Position numbers and translations under genes: made by a program
Source: a virus
DNA: 54,523 bases
Reading direction: 5' to 3' (one strand)
IMG/VR virus record: IMGVR_UViG_3300044641_010325
Span: 1 to 54,523 of that record
Shown: positions 8,407-16,306 of the stretch, in pieces
How positions within the stretch are numbered: the stretch's first letter is position 1
Layout: every line of letters starts with the position of its first letter
The notes under the pieces: model-generated
Told to the model about the DNA's origin: nothing
Database searches by the model: none
The model's input: only the letters and a program-made list of their open reading frames with translations

Positions 8407-9653
8407 GCTGGGTCGCAGACAAGATCGAGCAGTGGCCGCTCGCGCGGCTGCTGCCGTATGCGCGCAATGCGCGCACGCACTCGGACGACCAGGTCGCGCA
8501 GATCGCGGCCAGCATCGTCGAGTTCGGGTTCACGAACCCGATTCTGGTCGGTGGCGACGGCGTGATCGTCGCCGGCCACGGCCGCCTGGCCGCCGCGCGC
8601 AAGCTCGGACTGGAGGCGGTGCCGGTGGTCGTCCTCGATCACCTGACCCCGACCCAGCGTCGCGCGCTGGTGATCGCGGACAACCGCATCGCCGAGAACG
8701 CGGCGTGGGACGACGCCATGCTGCGCACCGAACTGGAAGCGCTGCAGGCCGACGGTTTCGATCTGGACCTGACCGGCTTCGATCCGGACGCGCTCGCCGA
8801 ACTGCTGGCCGGCGAAGAAACCGACCAGGCCGGTGACGTCGACGATGACGAGGTGCCCGAGGAAGCCGCCGCGGTGGTGTCGCGCCCCGGCGACCTGTGG
8901 GTGCTGGGCGAACACCGCGTGCTGTGCGGCGATGCCACTGACCCCGAGAGCTACGTGCGTCTGCTGTCGGGCGAACGCGCGGACATGGTCTTCATCGACC
9001 CTCCGTACAACGTCGATTACGCCAACAGCGCCAAGGACAGGCTCCGCGGTACGCAGCGTCCGATCCTCAACGACAATCTCGGCGCGGCCTTCCACGACTT
9101 CCTGCTCGCCGCGCTGACGCCGATCGTGGCGCAGTGCCGCGGTGCGATCTACATCGCCATGTCTTCGGGCGAACTCGACACGCTGCAGGCGGCGTTTCGC
9201 GCCGCAGGCGGTCACTGGTCGACGTTCGTGATCTGGGCGAAGAACACCTTCACCCTCGGACGCGCCGACTACCAGCGCCAGTTCGAGCCGATCCTCTATG
9301 GCTGGCCGGAAGGCGCGCAGCGCCACTGGTGCGGCGATCGCGACCAGGGCGACGTGTGGCAGATCAAGAAGCCGCAGCGCAACGATCTGCACCCGACGAT
9401 GAAGCCGGTGGAACTGGTGGAGCGGTGCATCCGCAACTCCAGCCGGCCGGGCGACGTGGTCCTCGACGGCTTCGGCGGATCGGGCACGACGCTGATCGCC
9501 GCGCACAAAAGCGGCCGGCGCGCGCGCCTGATGGAACTCGATCCGAAATACGTCGATGTGATCGTGCGCCGCTGGCAGACCTGGAGCGGCGAATCCGCCC
9601 TGCGTGAAGCCGACGGCGTGTCGTTCGACGACGCCGCCGATGCGCTCGCATGA
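8403..9653 (+). CDS. ParB-domain DNA methyltransferase (second of tandem pair)
   Basis: A 416-residue paralogue of the preceding gene. The N-terminal ParB-like domain keeps AGHGRLAAARKLG and ALVIADNRIAE; the methyltransferase part has the catalytic motif DPPYNVDY near residue 200 and the SAM motif FGGSGTT near residue 359. DPPY rather than SPPY points to adenine-N6 modification, so the pair may modify two different sites. It ends in an ATGA overlap with a cytosine methyltransferase gene, making a three-methyltransferase operon of which the third is broken. Confidence 0.85.
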   Translation: MSWVADKIEQWPLARLLPYARNARTHSDDQVAQIAASIVEFGFTNPILVGGDGVIVAGHGRLAAARKLGLEAVPVVVLDHLTPTQRRALVIADNRIAENAAWDDAMLRTELEALQADGFDLDLTGFDPDALAELLAGEETDQAGDVDDDEVPEEAAAVVSRPGDLWVLGEHRVLCGDATDPESYVRLLSGERADMVFIDPPYNVDYANSAKDRLRGTQRPILNDNLGAAFHDFLLAALTPIVAQCRGAIYIAMSSGELDTLQAAFRAAGGHWSTFVIWAKNTFTLGRADYQRQFEPILYGWPEGAQRHWCGDRDQGDVWQIKKPQRNDLHPTMKPVELVERCIRNSSRPGDVVLDGFGGSGTTLIAAHKSGRRARLMELDPKYVDVIVRRWQTWSGESALREADGVSFDDAADALA

Positions 9654-9866
9654 ACCCGGCACTGCACGCGCCGGCCTTCTACAACGAAATCGAACCCTAC
9701 CTCTGCGCATGGCTCAACAACCAGATCGCCGCCGGCCTCATTCCACCGGGCCGCGTCGACGGGCGGGACATCCGTGACCTCGACCCGCACGACCTCGCGG
9801 GCCACCGGCAAGTCCACCTGTTCGCAGGCGTCGGCGGCTGGGCCTACGCCGCCCGGCTCGCCTGCC
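9650..9866 (+). pseudogene. C5-cytosine methyltransferase, N-terminal fragment
   Basis: The ATG overlaps the stop of the second ParB-methyltransferase. About 72 residues match the start of phage Dcm-type enzymes, ending in the SAM-binding motif HLFAGVGGWAYAARLA (the FxGxGG motif I). Immediately after this, at about 9862-9866, similarity stops: the PC catalytic motif and the other conserved blocks are absent and composition changes. The open frame continues without family features to 10135. This fits truncation by insertion of the following segment; I cannot find the missing remainder downstream. Confidence 0.7.
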
Positions 9867-10197
9867 TTCTTCCTCCTAGGTGGCGCGGTCGTTGTGCCGA
9901 GGGCGAAAACCGCAAGGCGTCGATGTGGCTGGACCCCCCAGGGCATTGCCAGTGGCGCGACTTTCGACTCATTGTCTGGGACAAGTTACTAGCCCATTGG
10001 TCGCGGAGCTGCCGAATTGGCGCGATAGCGCTCGGCAAAAAAAGCCGATTGAATGTTCGCTTGCCAACTAGTCGAGGATATGATAAGAGTTGGACATCGG
10101 TGCTGGATGTGCACTCGTTGATGCTTCTGAGCTGACTCTGCCAAGATCAGGAGGCGGTGAGGAAGATTCCTTGCTCAGTCATGGAATGGAGACGAAA
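9867..10197. other. Left part of inserted segment, no gene recognised
   Basis: About 330 bases between the broken methyltransferase and the next gene. GC falls towards the right. Short open frames exist on both strands but none has a good ribosome-binding site or recognisable motif. The 12-mer cgaattggcgcg at 10014-10025 recurs at 11908-11919 on the far side of the next gene. Confidence 0.4.
10014..10025 (+). repeat. 12-bp direct repeat, left copy
   Basis: The sequence cgaattggcgcg is present here and again at 11908-11919, bracketing the unknown 550-residue gene. It could be a target duplication or recombination core of the insert, or chance. Confidence 0.25.
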
Positions 10198-11850
10198 ATG
10201 ACGCAAGCACAACGTAAGTCCTGCAAGCTCGTCGAGCAGATGAATCGTGATCGAATTCGACTTGAAGCAGCCAGAGCCTTCAGCTGCATTCAAGGTTCTC
10301 GCTTAGTCACTCCTCAATCGGCTTCTGGCGAAAGTTCAGCACCTACGCCAGAGCGGACGAAAGGCCGAGCAGACGCAGCACTCATTAACAATAGCCTTCA
10401 CGACGATTTGGTCAATACTCTAGATCAGAGGGGAGCATTGATCATTTCCGAAGCGATGCTTGATGCACTCGTTCTCGATTCGCTAAAGGCCAGCTCCATC
10501 GCAAGTAGCGGTGCAGGTTCGTTTCCCACGTCACATGAAAAAGTCTTGGCGAGGGTATCGAGCTCGACTTTAGACGTCAACAAGATTTACGCCTCATTCG
10601 AACCAACTAATCCGGCCTCTGAGAAAGCAGAAGTCATTGTCAGGCCGGGTTTTCAAGTGACATTTACGCTCTTCGCGACCAATGCGTCGCACTTGAGCTT
10701 CAGTGACGTAGTGTTGGATGTTCCGGAGTTTTCTGTTGAACTGACCGGTCGAAAGCAAGCGATCGAGTTTCGGGCCAAAGAGTTCTTGGTCAGCAGCCGA
10801 GTCAATGAGAGTGTGGATCGGGAACAAGCGAAATTGGCGGCCCAAATTACTGAAAACGATCTGCTAAGGATCGAGGGGATTTTCGCGTATGGAGGTGTCG
10901 CTAGCAAGCTGATAGACGAGGCGATGGGAGAGATCCCTGATATCGATCTCGCAGCGATGTTTCCAGCAATCGACTTTGGTGGGTCGCTTGAGTTGAGGAA
11001 GATCGGTGAGCATCTTGTAATTGTCCCAGAAAAGTTCTCCGTCCTGGGAAATTCTGGTTGCCCCCAGGGAGATGTTCTTGATGGGGTCAGGCCTGTACCG
11101 CAAAATCCAGTTCAGAATGATCAAGAGGCGCGAATTCCACTCTTCTTTGATACCTCCCGTGCACGAGTTATTCCGAAGGCGAGGAACACGTTCGGCTTTG
11201 CTGGCACGTACATACCTAAAGCACTTCTGGACGTTAAGTTCGGTAAGGTCTCTCCTGGCGCTTCACACAAGGATAGTGGCGGCGGAACGTTCAAGTGGCT
11301 GCTTGATCTAAGTGTGGCGCTTAAGGGAATCAGAGTAGAGATTGACGAACAACTTCTGGCGCTGAGGCTCACAGTCCATCTGGAGAGCTCGGGATACGGC
11401 GAGCTCTGGTTGAATCTACCATGCATAGGAAGAACTACGGTTGCAATAGTGAGGGTAGAGCTTCCGGAAACGGGCTCGCCCCCTTCAACAGTCCAAGTCC
11501 TTCTGCGTCCAGTCGTCAACAGTAACGGGGAGCTACGAATCGCCGCAGGTCTTGAGAGTGTGAATCTTGGCGATGTCTATGTTCGTGTCGAACTATTTGG
11601 AAGATGGGTGGGCGGCGATTGGAAGGCGAAGGTATTGGCCTTCATTGCCGACGCGATTCTTGCTCGGTTCATCGCTTGGAAGATTCCCAGCATGGTCTGC
11701 GACGAGCTCCGCAAGAACATCAACAAGCACTTCTTTGTGCTTGTCAGCATTGAGCGGTTGACACGGTATCTGCGACGAGCGCCGGACGTTCCCGCCTTTA
11801 GTGCCAGACCACAATCGGCGCTACTGTCGATGACGCTCAGCGATTGGTGA
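10198..11850 (+). CDS. Large protein of unknown function on a lower-GC insert
   Basis: A 550-residue protein that I do not recognise. The ATG at 10198 is chosen because ggag sits six bases upstream; in-frame starts exist at 10186 (ATG) and 10090 (TTG). There is no signal peptide or clear membrane helix. The central and C-terminal parts alternate short beta-like blocks (FQVTFTLFATN, SVELTGRKQAIEF, LRLTVHLESSG), and the C-terminus has amphipathic helices followed by a basic end (IERLTRYLRRAP). Codon use is more AT-rich than the flanking phage genes, pointing to recent acquisition. A lipid-binding TULIP-like fold is possible but unproven. Confidence 0.55.
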   Translation: MTQAQRKSCKLVEQMNRDRIRLEAARAFSCIQGSRLVTPQSASGESSAPTPERTKGRADAALINNSLHDDLVNTLDQRGALIISEAMLDALVLDSLKASSIASSGAGSFPTSHEKVLARVSSSTLDVNKIYASFEPTNPASEKAEVIVRPGFQVTFTLFATNASHLSFSDVVLDVPEFSVELTGRKQAIEFRAKEFLVSSRVNESVDREQAKLAAQITENDLLRIEGIFAYGGVASKLIDEAMGEIPDIDLAAMFPAIDFGGSLELRKIGEHLVIVPEKFSVLGNSGCPQGDVLDGVRPVPQNPVQNDQEARIPLFFDTSRARVIPKARNTFGFAGTYIPKALLDVKFGKVSPGASHKDSGGGTFKWLLDLSVALKGIRVEIDEQLLALRLTVHLESSGYGELWLNLPCIGRTTVAIVRVELPETGSPPSTVQVLLRPVVNSNGELRIAAGLESVNLGDVYVRVELFGRWVGGDWKAKVLAFIADAILARFIAWKIPSMVCDELRKNINKHFFVLVSIERLTRYLRRAPDVPAFSARPQSALLSMTLSDW

Positions 11851-11907
11851 CCGATCCGCCGTTGCATGGCACGCACAGTCGGGTCTGCTGAGGGCGGTTG
11901 TCTTTGT

Positions 11908-11919
11908 CGAATTGGCGCG
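11908..11919 (+). repeat. 12-bp direct repeat, right copy
   Basis: Second copy of cgaattggcgcg, downstream of the 10198-11850 gene. About 80 bases further right the parE-like fragment begins. Confidence 0.25.
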
Positions 11920-12001
11920 TCCAAGCCAGAACGCCATCGCGCGTTGCGCGATGGCCGGGAATACCAACCGAAGGACCTTTCGAAGGAAAATTGCGTAGGC
12001 G

Positions 12002-12184
12002 CTGAAAGACGAGATTGAGTCCAAGGTATCGTTGTTGCGAACGCACCCGATGGCCTTCCGGCAGGGGCGAGTCGCGGGCACGCGCGAATGGGTCGTTCGC
12101 TCGAATTACGTGGTGGTGTATCGCGTGGACGCGCAGACCATCACCATTCTTCGGATCCTGCACGCCGCGCAGCAGCGGCCGTAA
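12002..12184 (+). pseudogene. RelE/ParE-family toxin, C-terminal fragment
   Basis: Sixty codons ending in TAA encode the C-terminal two thirds of a RelE/ParE toxin: LLRTHPMAFRQGRVAGTREW, then SNYVVVYRVD and ILRILHAAQQRP. An in-frame TAG two codons upstream closes the frame, and the usual first 30-40 residues and start codon are missing. No antitoxin gene is adjacent. It is probably the remainder of a toxin-antitoxin pair destroyed when the upstream segment was inserted or deleted. It differs from the intact ParE-like gene at 21796-22092. Confidence 0.7.
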
Positions 12185-12220
12185 CTCCATTCGCGACGTG
12201 CGGACTCGCTTGCGGGACGA

Positions 12221-12595
12221 TCAGTCTTCGGCGGTCTCGTCGTGGATCGCGGCGTGCATCACGAAGCCGGTGAGGTAGGGCACGCCGTGCGGGATGCCGT
12301 AGTCGATCGCGGTGCGCCGCTTGATGGTCATGCGCATCCATGCCGCGACGGTGTTCGCAATCGCGTCGGGCAGCGCCTGACCGTGGGACTGATGGCCGCA
12401 GACTTCATCGGCGAAGTGCCGTCCGGCCTTGCTGTCGAGAAAGGCCCTCACCGCGTCGAGCGATTCGCCGGTGGCCTCGGCGATGGCGGTCATGGCCAGC
12501 GGCCACGCGACGCTGGCGTGGCCGCGCATCGTGCCCCAGAAGCCCCAGCTTTCGTTTTCGGTGGCGGGGATGGCGGTGTTCGTGTGCGTTTTCAT
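12221..12595 (-). CDS. Conserved hypothetical protein of phages and islands
   Basis: A 124-residue soluble protein on the minus strand. Its blocks ESWGFWGTMRG, FLDSKAGRHFADEV and YGIPHGVPYLTGFV are of a type I associate with uncharacterised proteins of phages and integrative elements; no function is known to me. The ATG at 12595 is preceded by the LGFxxxQRVH leader element (12629-12661), whose own in-frame ATG would add about 15 residues without family features. It is one of two leftward genes separating the early and packaging regions. Confidence 0.55.
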   Translation of the reverse strand: MKTHTNTAIPATENESWGFWGTMRGHASVAWPLAMTAIAEATGESLDAVRAFLDSKAGRHFADEVCGHQSHGQALPDAIANTVAAWMRMTIKRRTAIDYGIPHGVPYLTGFVMHAAIHDETAED

Positions 12596-12628
12596 GCTGT
12601 GATGTCTGTCGTGTGGTTTGTGTGCGGA

Positions 12629-12661
12629 CATGAACGCGCTGTTCGCGATGGAAGCCAAGCG
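12629..12661 (-). repeat. LGFxxxQRVH leader element, copy A
   Basis: Reads on the minus strand as CGCTTGGCTTC, seven variable bases, then AACAGCGCGTTCATG. One frame gives LGFHREQRVHV. It lies just upstream of the gene starting at 12595. Confidence 0.7.
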
Positions 12662-12782
12662 AAAGATCGCGTTCTTCGGCTTGTTTTTTCCGTTCTTTCG
12701 CGAGCCGCATCGCATGCCGATTTTCACTGCGCAATGCCGCGCCTCGGCACGGCATTGCGTTGGGCTGCGTTGCGCTGCGACA

Positions 12783-13376
12783 TCAGGCCGTCGGCGCTGT
12801 GTCGGCGATGCGGTACACGCGCACGCCGCCTTCGGCCTTGTCGGAGGTGACGGTCAGGCCGAGCTTCTTCTTGAAGGCCCCGGCGAAGGTGCCGCGCACC
12901 GTGTGCGCCTGCCAGCCGGTCGCTTCGCAGATCTGCGGGATCGTGGCGCCTTCGGGCCGCTTGAGCATCGCGATCACCTGCGCCTGCTTGCTGTTCTCGC
13001 GGGTGCGCGGTGCAGGCGTTTCGCCGTCGCCCGATGCGGTGGTGTCCTGCGTCGGCTTCGCGGCCTTGCGCGCGGTCTTCCGTGCGGGCTTGGCGGCGTT
13101 CTCGCCGGCCGGCGTCGCCGCTTCGGCGGTGGCCTGCGCGGCGGGGCGCGCGCGACCAAGCGCCTCGTAGGCGGCGTCGGTGACGATCCAGTCGCCGTGG
13201 TGGCCGATGATCATCGCGCGCACAAACAAGGCCTCGATGACCTTCTTCTGCGCGCCGCCCTTGATGGTGTCGGGGAACCATTCGATCTTGCCCTGCGTGC
13301 GGTCGATGGCGTGGGTCAGCACGGCGGTCTGGGTGTCGTTCAGCGTGATCGGCTTGGCGGTCGTTGCGGTGTTCAT
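12783..13376 (-). CDS. DUF3489 domain protein
   Basis: A 197-residue protein. The C-terminal 70 residues carry the DUF3489 signature (QAQVIAMLKRPEGATI, then ATGWQAHTVRG and KKLGLTVTS), a winged-helix-like module common in phages and mobile elements. The N-terminal part (TQTAVLTHAIDR, then FPDTIKGGAQKKVIEAL) is a second conserved unit, and the two are joined by an Ala/Lys-rich linker. DNA binding is plausible. The start is the ATG at 13376 with caggag upstream. Leader copy B lies further upstream, as for the neighbouring minus-strand gene. Confidence 0.75.
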   Translation of the reverse strand: MNTATTAKPITLNDTQTAVLTHAIDRTQGKIEWFPDTIKGGAQKKVIEALFVRAMIIGHHGDWIVTDAAYEALGRARPAAQATAEAATPAGENAAKPARKTARKAAKPTQDTTASGDGETPAPRTRENSKQAQVIAMLKRPEGATIPQICEATGWQAHTVRGTFAGAFKKKLGLTVTSDKAEGGVRVYRIADTAPTA

Positions 13377-13422
13377 GCGTTGCTCCTGAGTGAGTGGTGT
13401 TGGATGTGGTTGGCGCGATGGG

Positions 13423-13454
13423 ATGAACGCGCTGTTCCGCACCGAAGCCAAGCG
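13423..13454 (-). repeat. LGFxxxQRVH leader element, copy B
   Basis: Minus-strand copy: CGCTTGGCTTC, seven variable bases, AACAGCGCGTTCAT, but the last base is changed so the internal ATG is lost. The LGF frame reads LGFGAEQRVHP. It is about 47 bases upstream of the DUF3489 start. Confidence 0.7.
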
Positions 13455-13522
13455 CGATCTCGCGCATCCGCGTCGCGTTAAGCCAACGGACGGGAAGCCG
13501 TCGCCTGGCGCGCTGTGCGCGC

Positions 13523-14104
13523 ATGAAGTCAAGTCATCGGTCAAACATTCGGATGGGAATTTCGATCCGCGCGTATGCGCGCCATCGCGGCGTCACCGAC
13601 ACCGCGGTCCACAAGGCGATCCGTGCCGGGCGCGTTACACCGGAGGCCGATGGCACCATCGATGCGGCGAAGGCCGACGCGGAGTGGACGCGCAATTCCG
13701 CGCCCCCGCGCGCCGGGACGCAGGCACGCGCGCCGCGGGTGGTGGTCCCGGAGGTGGCAGAGAGGTTGCGCGACACGGGCCGCGACGCGGGCGCGTCGGC
13801 GCTGCCGGCTGTCGGTGCGTCGCTGCTGCAGGCGCGCACGGTCAACGAGGTGGTGAAGGCGCAGACCAACAAGGTGCGTCTCGCGCGCCTGAAAGGCGAA
13901 CTGGTCGAGCGTTCGCAGGTGGTCGCGCACGTGTTCAAGCTGGCGCGCGATGAGCGCGATGCGTGGCTCAATTGGCCCGCACGCGTGTCGGCGCAGATGG
14001 CGGCGACGCTGGCGGTCGATCCGCACGCGATGCATCTGGCGCTGGAGGCGGCAGTTCGCACGCACCTTGCAGAACTGGGCGAGCTGCGCGTGAAGGTGGA
14101 TTGA
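13523..14104 (+). CDS. Phage terminase small subunit
   Basis: A 193-residue protein directly before the large terminase subunit. The N-terminus holds a helix-turn-helix (ISIRAYARHRGVTDTAVHKA) typical of small terminase subunits that recognise the packaging site. A Pro/Ala linker leads to a helical C-terminal half (AQTNKVRLARLKGELVER) that would oligomerise and contact TerL. A second ATG at 13553 gives a protein beginning MGISIRAY, which may be the true start; neither start has a strong ribosome-binding site. Confidence 0.7.
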   Translation: MKSSHRSNIRMGISIRAYARHRGVTDTAVHKAIRAGRVTPEADGTIDAAKADAEWTRNSAPPRAGTQARAPRVVVPEVAERLRDTGRDAGASALPAVGASLLQARTVNEVVKAQTNKVRLARLKGELVERSQVVAHVFKLARDERDAWLNWPARVSAQMAATLAVDPHAMHLALEAAVRTHLAELGELRVKVD

Positions 14105-14108
14105 CAGG

Positions 14109-16070
14109 ATGTTCGATTACGAAGGCGCGCACGAGATCGAGCGCGCCTGGCGGGAAGGCCTGACCCCCGATCCGTGGCTGTCGGTGTCGGACTGGTCCGA
14201 CCAGCACCGGATACTGTCCAGCAAGGCAGCGGCCGAGCCGGGGCGCTGGCGGACGGCGCGCACGCCCTACCTGCGCGAGATCATGGATTGCCTCTCGCCG
14301 GCCTCGCCGATCGAGCGCGTGGTCTTCATGAAGGGCGCGCAGGTCGGCGGCACCGAAGCGGGCAGTTGCTGGATCGGCTACGTGATCCACCACGCGCCCG
14401 GCCCGATGATGGCGGTCTGGCCGACGGTGGAGATGGCCAAGCGCAACTCCAAGCAGCGGATCGATCCGCTGATCGAGGAGTCGCCGGTGCTCGCCGCGTT
14501 GATCGCACCCGCGCGTTCGCGCGATGCGGGCAACACGATTCTGACGAAGGAGTTCCGCGGCGGCGTGCTGGTGATGACCGGCGCGAACAGCGCGGTCGGC
14601 CTGCGCTCGATGCCGGTGCGGTACCTGTTTCTCGATGAAGTGGATGGTTATCCGCTCGACGTCGAAGGGGAGGGCGATGCGATCTCGCTGGCGGAGGCGC
14701 GCACGCGCACGTTCACGCGGCGCAAGATCTTCATCGTCTCGACGCCGACGATCGCGGGCGCCAGCAGCATCGAGCGCGAGTACGAGGCGTCCGACCAACG
14801 TCGGTACTTCGTGCCGTGCCCGCACTGCGCGCATGCGCAGTGGTTCAAGTTCGAGCGGCTGCGCTGGGAGCGCGGCCAGCCTGAAACCGCTGCCTACATC
14901 TGTGAAGGTTGCGAGCAGCCGATCGCCGAGCACCACAAGACGTGGATGCTCGAACACGGCCAGTGGCGGGCGACGGTACCGGGCAATGGTCGGACCGCCG
15001 GGTTCCACTTGTCGTCGCTGTACAGCCCGGTGGGCTGGCGCAGCTGGCGCGAGATCGCCGCCGCCTGGGAGAGCGCGACCGACAAGACCACCGGCTCGGC
15101 CTCCGCGATCAAGACCTTCAAGAACACCGAACTCGGTGAGACCTGGGTGGAGGAGGGCGACGCGCCGGACTGGCAGCAGTTGCTGGAGCGGCGCGAGGAC
15201 TATCGCATCGGCACGGTGCCGCGCGGCGGCCTGTTGCTGGTGGGTGGCGCCGACGTGCAGAAGGATCGCATCGAGGTCTCGGTGTGGGCCTTCGGTCGCG
15301 GCAAGGAAGCGTGGCTCATCGAACACCGCGTGCTGATGGGCGACACCGCGCGCGAGGGCGTGTGGACGCAACTGCGCGCATTGCTCGGCGAGACCTGGAC
15401 GCACGACGGTGGCGCGCAACTGCCGCTGGCGCGCTTCGCCATCGACACCGGTTTCGCGACGCAGGAGGTCTACGCCTTCGTGCGCGCGTGCCGCGACAGT
15501 CGGGTGATGGCGGTGAAGGGCGCGGCGCGCGGCGCGGCACTGGTCGGTACGCCGACCGCGGTGGATGTCACCGTGGCTGGCAGGAAGCTGCGCCGGGGCA
15601 TCAAGCTCTACACGGTCGTGGTCGGCATCGCCAAGCAGGCGCTGTACCAGCATCTGCGCCTGCACGCCGACGTGGCGGCCGATGGCCTGACGCCGGTGTA
15701 TCCGGCCGGCTTCATTCACCTGCCGAAGATCGACGCCGAGTTCCTGCAGCAGTTGTGCGCGGAGCAGTTGATCACGCGGCGGGATCGCAACGGCTATGCG
15801 GTGCGCGAGTGGCAGAAGCTGCGCGAGCGCAACGAGGCGCTCGACTGCTACGTCTACGCGCGCGCCGCGGCGGCGGCGGCCGGACTGGACCGATTCGAGC
15901 ACAGGCACTGGCGCGAACTGGAGCGATCGCTCGGGATCCAGGAGGCGCCCGATCCGCCACTGATGGCGATCACGACACCCCCAGACGAGGCCACCGGCGA
16001 CGGTGGCCTTTCCACATCCGCGCGCCCGAGTCGTCGGCGCGTGGTCAAGAGCCGCTGGCTCCACCGTTGA
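14109..16070 (+). CDS. terL: Phage terminase large subunit (GpA family)
   Basis: A 653-residue packaging motor of the lambda GpA family. The ATPase half has a Walker A-like FMKGAQVGGTE near residue 75 and Walker B LFLDEVDGYP near residue 178. A zinc-finger-like insert (CPHCAHAQW ... CEGCEQPI) lies around residues 237-275. The C-terminal nuclease half contains acidic segments such as VGGADVQKDRIEVS and FAIDTGFATQEVY. Length is normal for GpA. It starts four bases after the small subunit stop and heads the late operon. Confidence 0.92.
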   Translation: MFDYEGAHEIERAWREGLTPDPWLSVSDWSDQHRILSSKAAAEPGRWRTARTPYLREIMDCLSPASPIERVVFMKGAQVGGTEAGSCWIGYVIHHAPGPMMAVWPTVEMAKRNSKQRIDPLIEESPVLAALIAPARSRDAGNTILTKEFRGGVLVMTGANSAVGLRSMPVRYLFLDEVDGYPLDVEGEGDAISLAEARTRTFTRRKIFIVSTPTIAGASSIEREYEASDQRRYFVPCPHCAHAQWFKFERLRWERGQPETAAYICEGCEQPIAEHHKTWMLEHGQWRATVPGNGRTAGFHLSSLYSPVGWRSWREIAAAWESATDKTTGSASAIKTFKNTELGETWVEEGDAPDWQQLLERREDYRIGTVPRGGLLLVGGADVQKDRIEVSVWAFGRGKEAWLIEHRVLMGDTAREGVWTQLRALLGETWTHDGGAQLPLARFAIDTGFATQEVYAFVRACRDSRVMAVKGAARGAALVGTPTAVDVTVAGRKLRRGIKLYTVVVGIAKQALYQHLRLHADVAADGLTPVYPAGFIHLPKIDAEFLQQLCAEQLITRRDRNGYAVREWQKLRERNEALDCYVYARAAAAAAGLDRFEHRHWRELERSLGIQEAPDPPLMAITTPPDEATGDGGLSTSARPSRRRVVKSRWLHR

Positions 16071-16080
16071 GACGTGTCGC

Positions 16081-16302
16081 ATGGCTTTCACCCCCGAACA
16101 ACTCGCGGCGCTCGAACGCGCGCTCGCGACCGGCGAGCAGCGCGTCACCTTCGGCGATCGCACCGTCGAGTACCGCTCCATCGACGACCTGATCGCCGCC
16201 ATCGGCGTCGTTCGACGCGGGCTCGAAGAGCAGGCGATCGCAACGGGCACTGCCAGGCGTCGCCCCCGTCGCGTCGTCGTGAACACCGACAAGGCGACGT
16301 AA
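16081..16302 (+). CDS. gpW-like head-tail joining protein
   Basis: A 73-residue protein between terminase and portal, exactly where lambda W lies. The sequence FTPEQLAALERALATGEQRV followed by VEYRSIDDL is the gpW pattern: helix, beta hairpin, helix. gpW stabilises DNA-filled heads and forms part of the connector. The basic C-terminus (RRRPRRVVV) is typical. Portal translation begins four bases after its stop. Confidence 0.8.
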   Translation: MAFTPEQLAALERALATGEQRVTFGDRTVEYRSIDDLIAAIGVVRRGLEEQAIATGTARRRPRRVVVNTDKAT

Positions 16303-16306
16303 TCGG

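Noticed and set aside
9880-10071. Short plus-strand frame at the left of the insert as a gene
   Set aside because: No good ribosome-binding site, no recognisable motif, and it spans the junction between the methyltransferase fragment and the insert.
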